A stretch of DNA of 12,473 nucleotides. Source: UBA1425 sp045537495. GTDB lineage: Bacteria > Bacillota > Clostridia > Oscillospirales > Acutalibacteraceae. Shown in pieces: positions 5,409 through 12,170 of the stretch (position 1 is the first letter of the stretch; the number at the start of each line of letters is the position of its first letter). The translations under genes and the position numbers were made by a program. The notes below the pieces were generated by a model. It was given only the letters and a program-made list of their open reading frames with translations. It did no database searches and was not told the origin of the DNA. The DNA lies in the NCBI GenBank assembly GCA_045537495.1, contig JAZSPN010000061.1, forward strand, positions 1-12,473, given 5' to 3'.

Positions 5409-6773
5409 ATGAAAAGAAATTATTCCGAGATTACTCCTCAGATAGAAAGAATGGCAAAACTTTGCGTCGAGGACAGCGTCATTGATCCTCAGATGTATGT
5501 GGAGCACAAGGTTAACAGAGGGCTTCGTGACCTGAACGGTAACGGGGTTTTGACGGGACTTACGGAGATATCGGAGGTTACCGCCAAAAAGATGGTGAAC
5601 GGAGAATCCGTACCGTGCGAAGGAAGTCTTTTTTACAGAGGCTACAACATAAAGGATCTTGTCGGAGGCTTTATAGCGGACGACAGATTCGGTTTCGAGG
5701 AAACGGCATATCTTCTGCTTTTCGGAAAGCTTCCGGACAGTGCAGAGCTTTTGGAATTCAAGGAGCTTCTTGCGAGCTACCGTTCTCTTCCTGCATCGTT
5801 TGTCAGAGATATCATCATGAAGGCGCCGAGCCGTGACATGATGAATTCTCTTGCAAGGAGTGTTCTGACACTTTATTCGTACGATAACAATGCAGACGAT
5901 ATTTCCGTTCCGAATGTGTTAAGACAGAGCCTTCAGCTTATTTCGATGTTCCCCTTGCTCTCGGTTTACAGCTTCCAGGCATACGATTACTATATCAAGG
6001 GCAACAACAGCTTCTTTATTCATGAGCCGGATCCCGAGATGTCAACGTCGGAAAACATTCTTCATATGCTCAGAATGAACAGCAAGTTTTCTAAGCTTGA
6101 AGCAAAAATTCTCGATCTTGCTCTTATTCTTCATGCCGAGCACGGCGGAGGAAACAACTCATCGTTTACGACGCATGTTGTTTCTTCGTCGGGAACAGAT
6201 ACCTATTCGGCAATAGCGGCGGCACTCGGCTCACTCAAAGGTCCGAAGCACGGCGGAGCGAACATCAAGGTATGCAAAATGTTTGATGAGATAAAGGAAC
6301 AGGTCCGCGACTGGGAGGATAAGGACGAAATAGAAAGCTATCTCAAAAAGCTTGTTTCCAAAGAGGCTTTCGACAGATCGGGCTTGATTTACGGTATAGG
6401 CCATGCGATATACTCCGTTTCCGATCCGAGAGCAGAGGTGCTCAAAGGCTTCGTGGAGGCACTGTCCGTTGAAAAGGGACTCGAAAAGGAGTTTTCGCTT
6501 TATTCATCGGTCGAAGAGCTTGCACCCAAGGTTATTGCAGGCAGCCGCAAGATGTACAAGGGTGTCAGTGCAAACGTGGACTTTTACAGCGGATTTGTTT
6601 ATAACATGCTGGGTATCCCCGATGAGCTGTTTACTCCGATTTTTGCAATAGCCAGAATCGTCGGCTGGAGTGCCCACCGAATCGAAGAGATTGTCAACGG
6701 CGGAAAGATCATACGTCCCGCATACAAGGCGGTAAGCCCCAGAAGAGAATACGTCCCCATGACAAAAAGATGA
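5409..6773 (+). CDS. Citrate synthase (citrate/2-methylcitrate synthase family)
   Basis: This 454-residue protein should condense acetyl-CoA with oxaloacetate to give citrate in the cytoplasm, the entry to the oxidative branch leading to 2-oxoglutarate and glutamate. All three catalytic residues of the Si-type fold are recognisable: H245 in LHAEHGGGN, H281 in GPKHGGAN and D391 in NVDFYSG. GIGHAIYSVSDPRA (329-342) and the C-terminal IVGWSAHRIEE and RPAYK supply the usual substrate-binding histidine and arginines. The N-terminus has about 45 residues before GLTEISEV, longer than in many bacterial enzymes, and residues 195-225 form an insertion relative to short forms. AAAGGAG (5396-5402) precedes the ATG. 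The gene is monocistronic, with a terminator close downstream and no aconitase or isocitrate dehydrogenase beside it. 2-Methylcitrate synthase is an alternative, but no propionate genes are nearby. Confidence 0.92.
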   Translation: MKRNYSEITPQIERMAKLCVEDSVIDPQMYVEHKVNRGLRDLNGNGVLTGLTEISEVTAKKMVNGESVPCEGSLFYRGYNIKDLVGGFIADDRFGFEETAYLLLFGKLPDSAELLEFKELLASYRSLPASFVRDIIMKAPSRDMMNSLARSVLTLYSYDNNADDISVPNVLRQSLQLISMFPLLSVYSFQAYDYYIKGNNSFFIHEPDPEMSTSENILHMLRMNSKFSKLEAKILDLALILHAEHGGGNNSSFTTHVVSSSGTDTYSAIAAALGSLKGPKHGGANIKVCKMFDEIKEQVRDWEDKDEIESYLKKLVSKEAFDRSGLIYGIGHAIYSVSDPRAEVLKGFVEALSVEKGLEKEFSLYSSVEELAPKVIAGSRKMYKGVSANVDFYSGFVYNMLGIPDELFTPIFAIARIVGWSAHRIEEIVNGGKIIRPAYKAVSPRREYVPMTKR

Positions 6774-6775
6774 TT

Positions 6776-6814
6776 AAATAATACCGACAGAGTGTGACTT
6801 TGTCGGTATTATTT
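6776..6814 (+). terminator. Strong intrinsic terminator after citrate synthase
   Basis: A 17-base-pair stem (6776-6792 with 6798-6814, one G-U pair) with a 5-base loop begins three bases after the citrate synthase stop codon. The GC-rich core is ACCGACA/TGTCGGT. The 3' arm ends ATTATTT and continues into ATTTAC. The stem is almost fully symmetric and could also act on minus-strand transcripts. Confidence 0.85.
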
Positions 6815-6824
6815 ATTTACGGTA

Positions 6825-6853
6825 TTGCTTTTTACGTTGTGCTTTGGTATATT
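6825..6853 (+). promoter_or_regulatory. Promoter of the fucosidase gene
   Basis: TTGCTT (6825-6830) and TATATT (6848-6853) are separated by 17 bases, immediately downstream of the citrate synthase terminator. The leader of roughly 23 bases carries AGGGGG (6871-6876) before the ATG at 6883. No clear operator or catabolite site is recognised. Confidence 0.5.
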
Positions 6854-6882
6854 AAAATTAATACATAACAAGGGGGATAAAA

Positions 6883-8148
6883 ATGAGCAAGGTAAAACCG
6901 ACAAAACAGCAGCTTGATTTTCTGGATATGGAGTTGGGCGTATTCTTTCATTTCGGAATCCGTACATTCAACGAGGAACACCGTGACTGGGATATGAAGC
7001 CCATGTCACCCGAAACATTCAATCCCACCGAACTTGACTGCGAAAAGTGGGCAGACGATATTTTATCGGCAGGCGCAAAATATGCAGTCATGACAACGAA
7101 GCATCACGACGGTTTTGCACTCTGGCCGTCGGCACTTACCGATTTCAGCGTAAAAAGCTCTCCGTGGAAGGACGGCAAGGGCGATGTCGTAAAAGAGTAC
7201 ACCGATGCAATGAGAAAGAAAGGTCTGAAAGTCGGACTTTACTATTCCTGTTCTCAGTTTGATGCAAAGGAACAGAGCGACAACTACTGCGATTTCGTAA
7301 TTGCACAGATTACCGAGCTTCTGACGAATTACGGAAAAATTGACATTCTCTGGTTTGACAGCTGCGGTGCAGACGGAGATAATTTCGACACGGCAAAAAT
7401 TGCAAGGACGATCAATGAGCTTCAGCCCGAGGTTATGGTATTCGGTGCATGGGGCAGGGATATCCGATGGATCGGCAACGAATGGGGTCTTGCTCCCATG
7501 ATTAACGAAAACACCGTTTCAAGTATTGCAATTGATATAAATAACCCCGACAATAAGCTCGAAGAGGAATACTTCATGCCGGGTGAATGTGATTGCTGTG
7601 TCGTCAGAAACCGTACCGAGAATTTCTGGTTCTACACCGAAACGTACAAGGACTGTGTACGTACAAAAGATGAGATGCTCGGTCTTTACTATTATTCCAT
7701 CGGCAGAGGCTCAAACCTTCTCATAAACCTTGCACCCGACAGAAGAGGTCTGTTGCAGGAGAGCAACGTTGAGCTTCTTAAATACATGGGCGACGAGATG
7801 AAGCGCCGCCTGGTCGACGGAAAGCTTACATATCAGAAGTTCGAAAAGAAGGGCAACGAATATCAGATAACCTTTGACCGTGCTTACGTTATCGACCATG
7901 TTATTCTTGAAGAGGATATGACAGACGGTCAGAACATCAAGGAGTTTACGGTTTATTCTTCGCCGTACAGAGGAACAAACAGAATCGCTGTTTACAAGGG
8001 TTGTACGGTAGGTCATAAGCAGATATGCACTTTCCCGCCCATAAGGTCAAGTATGGTTGACGTGGTTATTGAAAAAGCCGATGAAGGTGAAAAGCTTTCA
8101 AATATCACCGTGGCATACAGCAAGGAAGAACAGATAATTCAGAAATAA
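6883..8148 (+). CDS. Alpha-L-fucosidase, glycoside hydrolase family 29
   Basis: A 421-residue GH29 enzyme that should release terminal L-fucose from glycans by the retaining mechanism. The barrel domain spans about residues 10-310. FFHFGIRTF (21-29) and TTKHHDGFALW (71-81) are the family's fucose-binding histidine motifs, and ILWFDS (155-160) places the catalytic nucleophile at D159. GAWGRDIRWIGNEWG (188-202) and GRGSNLLINLAPDRRG (274-289) are also typical; the acid/base residue cannot be assigned with confidence, although E235 is a candidate. Residues of about 315-421 look like a C-terminal beta-sandwich (FDRAYVIDHVILEEDM). There is no signal peptide, so the enzyme is probably intracellular and acts on imported oligosaccharides, such as fragments of mucin or milk glycans. 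No sugar transporter or fucose catabolism gene is in the window, and the gene has its own promoter and terminator. Confidence 0.92.
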   Translation: MSKVKPTKQQLDFLDMELGVFFHFGIRTFNEEHRDWDMKPMSPETFNPTELDCEKWADDILSAGAKYAVMTTKHHDGFALWPSALTDFSVKSSPWKDGKGDVVKEYTDAMRKKGLKVGLYYSCSQFDAKEQSDNYCDFVIAQITELLTNYGKIDILWFDSCGADGDNFDTAKIARTINELQPEVMVFGAWGRDIRWIGNEWGLAPMINENTVSSIAIDINNPDNKLEEEYFMPGECDCCVVRNRTENFWFYTETYKDCVRTKDEMLGLYYYSIGRGSNLLINLAPDRRGLLQESNVELLKYMGDEMKRRLVDGKLTYQKFEKKGNEYQITFDRAYVIDHVILEEDMTDGQNIKEFTVYSSPYRGTNRIAVYKGCTVGHKQICTFPPIRSSMVDVVIEKADEGEKLSNITVAYSKEEQIIQK

Positions 8149-8157
8149 TAAAGTTTT

Positions 8158-8190
8158 CGGGACTGTCGAAATTGACAGCCCCGATTTTTA
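8158..8190. terminator. Bidirectional terminator between convergent fucosidase and TspO genes
   Basis: Ten-base arms at 8158-8167 and 8174-8183 flank a 6-base loop, with one imperfect position (A8162/C8179), which is an A.C mismatch in the plus-strand RNA and a G-U pair in the minus-strand RNA. On the plus strand the stem is followed by ATTTTTA (8184-8190). On the minus strand it directly follows the TspO stop codon and is followed by AAAAC rather than a T run. The T run of the plus-strand terminator overlaps the TspO stop codon (8188-8190). Confidence 0.75.
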
Positions 8191-8664
8191 TCTGTTTATT
8201 AAGGCGGTTGCAATGTTGAGATACGATGCAAACATAACCCAGACAAGGTAGGGGATGTTGAGTTTTGCAGACAACCGGTCGATTCTGTGAAAGAGTACGA
8301 TCATGAGGATGATCAGGACGAGAAGCAAAAGGATTATTACGGCGGAAAGTGTAAGGGCTTCGAAGCGGAAGAAAACGATGCTCCACGAAAAGTTAACGGC
8401 GAGCTGTATCCAATAAGTACTCAGTGCACGTCGAATGTTTTTTCTGTCGGCGGAAGAGGAATCTATGCGGTAGGCGGTATATCCCATCAGAGCGTAAAGC
8501 ACTGTCCAGACGACGGGAAACAGCCATGACGGCGGAAGAAGAGGGGGCTTCTGGTACCTTGTAAAAAAGTCGGAAAAACCGCCTGCCAGAAGTGCGGAAA
8601 GACCTCCTACGGCCTCAGCCGAAACGATATAGAGAAGGATATCGGTGGACTTTTTGTTCAACAT
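8188..8664 (-). CDS. tspO: TspO/MBR family membrane protein
   Basis: A 158-residue five-helix membrane protein of the TspO (peripheral benzodiazepine receptor-like) family, close to the family's usual length. The characteristic motifs are KPPLLPPSWLFPVVWTVLY (39-57), the helix with WIQLAVNFSWS (85-95), and IPYLVWVMFASYLN (137-150) near the end. TspO proteins bind porphyrins and related ligands in the membrane and have been linked to tetrapyrrole and stress responses; the physiological role in Clostridia is unclear. The ATG at 8662-8664 follows AAGGAG on the complement (8674-8679). The gene is monocistronic, convergent with the fucosidase and divergent from the large membrane protein gene. Its promoter is not obvious in the 8670-8740 region. 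No heme or tetrapyrrole gene is adjacent. Confidence 0.92.
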   Translation of the reverse strand: MLNKKSTDILLYIVSAEAVGGLSALLAGGFSDFFTRYQKPPLLPPSWLFPVVWTVLYALMGYTAYRIDSSSADRKNIRRALSTYWIQLAVNFSWSIVFFRFEALTLSAVIILLLLVLIILMIVLFHRIDRLSAKLNIPYLVWVMFASYLNIATALINR

Positions 8665-8725
8665 TTGATCAACTCCTTACAGAATATTATGAGAAAGACC
8701 TGTACGATTATTCGTCACAAAACAC

Positions 8726-8754
8726 TTGTATTTGAGCTGTATATGTTGTATAAT
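8726..8754 (+). promoter_or_regulatory. Promoter of the three-helix membrane protein gene
   Basis: TTGTAT (8726-8731) and a perfect TATAAT (8749-8754) are separated by 17 bases. Transcription would begin near 8761, leaving a short leader that holds AAGGAG (8770-8775) ahead of the ATG at 8784. The promoter lies in the divergent gap with tspO. Confidence 0.7.
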
Positions 8755-8783
8755 GGCTTTACATTATTTAAGGAGTTGAAGAA

Positions 8784-10550
8784 ATGGATCCTATCAAGGT
8801 TGACTTTTCCGGAAAGGGCGGCGACAGTCGCAAAACGATAGTAATTCCTCCCGAGAAAGCGGTATTGAAAATTATCCTTTCAGCAGTTCTGGCTTTGATT
8901 GTCGGTGCGGTTGCATACTACTTCATGCTTCCTCCGCTGAATTTCAAGGCGCTTGAATTCTATTATTTTATCGGTATCATCATTGTCGCATTCGTTGCTT
9001 TTCTTGCGATATTTTCACGTGCGCTTACTCACAGCGAATATGTTCCTTACCTCAAGAAAAAGGCGACGGTGCCCGTTATAATCATTCTTGTTCTGGCACT
9101 TGTTGTCGGCATCGGTTATGTTGTCGGCAGTCAGTTCTTCCGTGCAAAGAGTTACGCGGGACTTATATCCGTACAGGAGGACAGAGTTTTCAGTCAGGAT
9201 ATTGACGAGCCCAACTTTGAAACTATTCCGAAGCTTGACAAGAGTGCATCGGCAAGCGTAGCATCGAGAGCACTTTCCGACCTTGCTAATCTCGGCTACG
9301 TTTCTCAGTTCACGGTTTATCCGAGTTATCCCCAGATAAACTACAAAGAGAAGCCGGTACGTGTGGCAACCTTGCAGTATGCAAACATAATCAAGTGGTT
9401 CACCAACAAGTCGGACGGCTTCCCCGGATACATCATCATTGACACTGCCAACGAAGATCAGAAGTTCGTCGAATGTGAAGAGAGCATCATGTATTCTCTT
9501 GCAGATCACTTCGGCAGAAACGTAAAGCGTGTTCTCCGTTTTGAATATCCCACATATATGTTCGATACGCCCACCTTTGAAATCGACGAAAATGGCGATC
9601 CCTACTGGATCTGTGCCAGAATCGACAAGACGATCGGTCTTTTCGGCGGCCGCGATGTTGTCGGTATTGTCATCGTTGATGCGGTTACGGGTGAATGTTC
9701 TTATCACACGGCCGATGAAGTTAACACGGATGCTTCGATCAAATGGATCGACAGAGTTTACTCCGACGACCTCATCATTGAACAGTACGACTTCTACGGA
9801 CGCTACAAGAACGGCTTCTGGAACTCCGTACTCGGTCAGGAAGACTGTGTGGAAACAACGGAAGGCAGCAACTACATCGCTCTTGACGACGACGTGTGGC
9901 TTTATACGGGTGTTACATCCCTCACAAGTGACCAGTCCATTGCAGGCTTTATGCTTGTAAACCAGCGTACAAAGGAAACGAGATTTTACAGCGTAAACGG
10001 TGCGAAAGAGGAAACTGCACGTGAAGCGGCTGAAGGTCTTGTTCAGGACCTCGGATATTCAGCAACATTCCCGATTCTTGTCAATGTCGGCGGTGAGCCC
10101 ACATACTTTATGTCACTCAAGAATAAGAGCGATATCGTTGAACAGTATGCGCTTATCAATGTCCGTCAGTACAACAAGATAAAGACGACGGGAAAGACCA
10201 TTTCGGAATGTCTTGACAACTATCTTGCATCCCTCAAAGCGGAGGGCGTGGCAGTCAATGATGTTGAAGATATCGTTGTTCCCGACGAAACGGGAAAGAA
10301 GCCCGACGAAAACAAGGGTGAGGTTACCGATATCGGCGGAGTTATTACGGAAATCCGTTCTGCCGTAATTGACGGAAACACCGTTTATTACTTCAAAATT
10401 GATTCGGGAAGCGCCTACTATTCAATTTCTGCAGAAGATTGCGAAACGGCGGTAATTCTCAATGTCGGTGATACGGTGTCGGCTTCCTCGTACGGTACAA
10501 GCGGTGATATCATAGCACTCAAATCCATTGAAAAAACAGTTGCCGCATAA
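8784..10550 (+). CDS. Large membrane protein of unknown function, three N-terminal helices and an external region
   Basis: I do not recognise this 588-residue protein. The first 26 residues are polar and basic. Three membrane helices are visible at about 27-49, 58-78 and 95-116. The basic loop between helices 2 and 3 (SRALTHSEYVPYLKKKAT) points to an inside N-terminus and an outside C-terminus. The remaining 470 residues have no further helix and should be external, with many alternating strands and aromatics (YSLADHFGRNVKRVL, DPYWICARIDKTIGLFG, VVGIVIVDAVTGECSYH). A charged linker (PDETGKKPDENKG, about 499-511) precedes a small final domain of roughly 75 residues whose alternating strands suggest a beta-barrel (OB-like) fold. 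The ATG at 8784 has AAGGAG upstream. The gene has its own promoter and ends at a hairpin shared with the next gene. An envelope maintenance, sensing or transport-accessory role is possible, but nothing seen decides among them. Confidence 0.85.
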   Translation: MDPIKVDFSGKGGDSRKTIVIPPEKAVLKIILSAVLALIVGAVAYYFMLPPLNFKALEFYYFIGIIIVAFVAFLAIFSRALTHSEYVPYLKKKATVPVIIILVLALVVGIGYVVGSQFFRAKSYAGLISVQEDRVFSQDIDEPNFETIPKLDKSASASVASRALSDLANLGYVSQFTVYPSYPQINYKEKPVRVATLQYANIIKWFTNKSDGFPGYIIIDTANEDQKFVECEESIMYSLADHFGRNVKRVLRFEYPTYMFDTPTFEIDENGDPYWICARIDKTIGLFGGRDVVGIVIVDAVTGECSYHTADEVNTDASIKWIDRVYSDDLIIEQYDFYGRYKNGFWNSVLGQEDCVETTEGSNYIALDDDVWLYTGVTSLTSDQSIAGFMLVNQRTKETRFYSVNGAKEETAREAAEGLVQDLGYSATFPILVNVGGEPTYFMSLKNKSDIVEQYALINVRQYNKIKTTGKTISECLDNYLASLKAEGVAVNDVEDIVVPDETGKKPDENKGEVTDIGGVITEIRSAVIDGNTVYYFKIDSGSAYYSISAEDCETAVILNVGDTVSASSYGTSGDIIALKSIEKTVAA

Positions 10551-10564
10551 AATCTGAAATTAAT

Positions 10565-10623
10565 ATCTCCTTTGCATTATCAGTGAAGATTCTTCATATG
10601 ATTTAATGCAAAGGAGATTTTTT
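10565..10623 (+). terminator. Terminator hairpin that also covers the symporter ribosome site
   Basis: Perfect 15-base arms at 10565-10579 and 10604-10618 are followed by T (10618-10623), the form of an intrinsic terminator 14 bases after the upstream stop codon. The right arm contains AAGGAGA (10611-10617), the ribosome site of the symporter ATG at 10624, so in a read-through RNA that site would be paired. The 24-base loop contains a second palindrome, TGAAGA-T-TCTTCA (10584-10596), and a possible -10, TATGAT (10597-10602). A transcript starting near 10609 would lack the left arm and have a free ribosome site. Confidence 0.75.
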
Positions 10624-11976
10624 ATGTCGGGAAAGCTTTTGTCTGAGATCAGTGAGATTCTCTGGGGTGCGCCGATGCTGATGATTTTCATCGGCACGGG
10701 TATTCATTTTACCGTAAGAAGCGGATTTTTTCAGTTTCGTGCAGATAGATGGTTGAAAGAAACGGCGGTACGCTCTCTTCGTGAAAAGAGATTGCCGGGA
10801 GAAGGGGAGATTTCGCCCTATCAGGCACTTTGTACATCCCTTGCCGCCTGCATGGGAACGGGGAATATTGCAGGTGTTGCAACGGCAATTACATCGGGAG
10901 GCCCCGGCGCCGTCTTCTGGATGTGTGCCTGTGCTTTTTTGTCGATGATAACAAGCTACACGGAAACGGCACTCGGCATACGTTACCGAGAAAAAAGTGA
11001 AAAAGGCGAATGGCTCGGCGGTGCGATGCTCTATATCGAAAAAGGTCTCGGAATGAAGAAGACAGCGATATTTTATGCAATTTCGATGTCCTTGGCATCC
11101 TTCGGAATAGGAAGCATGACTCAGGTGAATTCTGCGGCATCGGCGGTTGAGAGTGTATGGGGAATAAGACCTGCCGTAGTCGGTACGGTGTTCTGCATAT
11201 TGACGGCCGTAACCGTTTTCGGAGGAATGAAACGCATTTCAAAAACGGCAGAAAAAACAGTTCCGCTGATGTCGGTGATTTTTATTCTGTCGTCGGTAAC
11301 GGCACTTTTTGCTTGCAGGAGGAATATTGTGCCGGCATTGGAAAGTATCTTCGAAGGAGCATTCGGAATTAATGCACTGTCGGGCGGAGTTGCAGGCTAC
11401 GGCGTAAAAAAAGCGATACGCACGGGTGTTACGAGGGGAGTTTTTTCGAATGAAGCAGGACTCGGAAGCACCTGCGTTATCCACGCATCGGCAAAAACCG
11501 ATTCTCCGTCGGAGCAGGGAATGTGGGGAATTCTCGAAGTGTTTCTCGATACCGTGGTTATGTGTACGGTGACGGGACTCGTCATACTGACGTCGGGACT
11601 GTTCGGAGAAACGTCGGCTGACGGATCCGTTTTGTTTTCGAAGGCGCTGTCGGTTTCTCTCGGAAAAACGGGAGAAATCATAACGGCAGTAACCCTGTGT
11701 TTGCTTTCGTTTGCTTCGGTCAACGGCTGGTATTGCTGCGGAGAGAAAGGTGTAACGTACGTTTTCGGTGAAAAAGGTGTTGTGCCGTACAGGATTCTGT
11801 ATTCGCTGTCGGTTTTTTCAGGAAGTGTTATGAGTCTTGATTTTGTTTTCTCGGTATCGGATATTCTCAATGTGTTTATGGCGATACCGAATCTTCTGGC
11901 GATAAATCTTCTTGCAGGTCCCGTGCTTCGGTGTATAAAAAGTGACAAAACAGACAATACTTTCGTTAAGAAATAA
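10624..11976 (+). CDS. Sodium:alanine/glycine symporter family (AGCS) amino acid transporter
   Basis: A 450-residue polytopic membrane protein of the AGCS family (TC 2.A.25), which imports alanine, glycine or related amino acids with Na+. Family signatures are ALCTSLAACMGTGNIAGVAT (68-87), GGPGAVFWM (92-100), GGAMLYIEKGLG (132-143) and RGVFSNEAGLGST (271-283). The length fits the family, and the final helix region (LNVFMAIPNLLAINLL) is present. The ATG at 10624 is preferred over an in-frame ATG at 10606, because AAGGAGA (10611-10617) is six bases upstream of the former, while the latter lies inside the hairpin arm. Substrate cannot be read from sequence. A 45-codon gene follows after 16 bases. 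No sensor or regulator lies beside it; control may involve the overlapping hairpin. Confidence 0.92.
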   Translation: MSGKLLSEISEILWGAPMLMIFIGTGIHFTVRSGFFQFRADRWLKETAVRSLREKRLPGEGEISPYQALCTSLAACMGTGNIAGVATAITSGGPGAVFWMCACAFLSMITSYTETALGIRYREKSEKGEWLGGAMLYIEKGLGMKKTAIFYAISMSLASFGIGSMTQVNSAASAVESVWGIRPAVVGTVFCILTAVTVFGGMKRISKTAEKTVPLMSVIFILSSVTALFACRRNIVPALESIFEGAFGINALSGGVAGYGVKKAIRTGVTRGVFSNEAGLGSTCVIHASAKTDSPSEQGMWGILEVFLDTVVMCTVTGLVILTSGLFGETSADGSVLFSKALSVSLGKTGEIITAVTLCLLSFASVNGWYCCGEKGVTYVFGEKGVVPYRILYSLSVFSGSVMSLDFVFSVSDILNVFMAIPNLLAINLLAGPVLRCIKSDKTDNTFVKK

Positions 11977-11992
11977 TTTTTAGGAGGATGTC

Positions 11993-12130
11993 ATGTCTGC
12001 TGTAATAATAACCTCTGCCTCGTTTGCCGCACTCGGAATTGCACTTGCGATTTCCGCCGCCGTTTCGGATAAAGCTTCCCGTGATAACATGAGAGATATG
12101 ACCGTAACGGGGGCACTGAAAAAGAGATAA
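11993..12130 (+). CDS. 45-residue single-helix membrane protein downstream of the symporter
   Basis: A small open frame with a perfect AGGAGG (11982-11987) five bases before its ATG, beginning 16 bases after the symporter stop. The product starts MSAVIITSASFAALGIALAI. Residues of about 2-24 form one hydrophobic, alanine-rich helix, followed by a short polar, basic tail (residues 25-45) that ends ALKKR. I do not recognise a family. The arrangement resembles transporters with a tiny accessory subunit, such as MetS with the sodium-coupled MetP carrier; that analogy is inference because MetP belongs to a different family. The frame has a strong ribosome site, sensible codons and a terminator directly after it, all of which favour a real gene. 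It could alternatively be a stress or toxin-like small membrane protein. Confidence 0.7.
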   Translation: MSAVIITSASFAALGIALAISAAVSDKASRDNMRDMTVTGALKKR

Positions 12131-12136
12131 AATTTA

Positions 12137-12161
12137 AGCGGACGGTGGTAAGCCGTCCGCT
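12137..12161. terminator. Bidirectional terminator between convergent genes
   Basis: Nine-base perfect arms (12137-12145 and 12153-12161; core GCGGACGG/CCGTCCGC) flank a 7-base loop. The hairpin sits in the 40-base gap between the small protein stop and the stop of the minus-strand Ig-like gene. On the minus strand the stem is followed by TAAATTTT. On the plus strand the following tract, TGTTCGCATTTT, is less U-rich. Confidence 0.75.
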
Positions 12162-12170
12162 GTTCGCATT

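Noticed and set aside
9015..9707. Open frame of 230 codons on the minus strand
   Set aside because: It lies wholly inside the three-helix membrane protein gene on the opposite strand; the sense frame has promoter, ribosome site and membrane helices, and this one has none.
11397..11957. Open frame of 186 codons on the minus strand
   Set aside because: It is antisense to the clearly assigned symporter and has no initiation signals.
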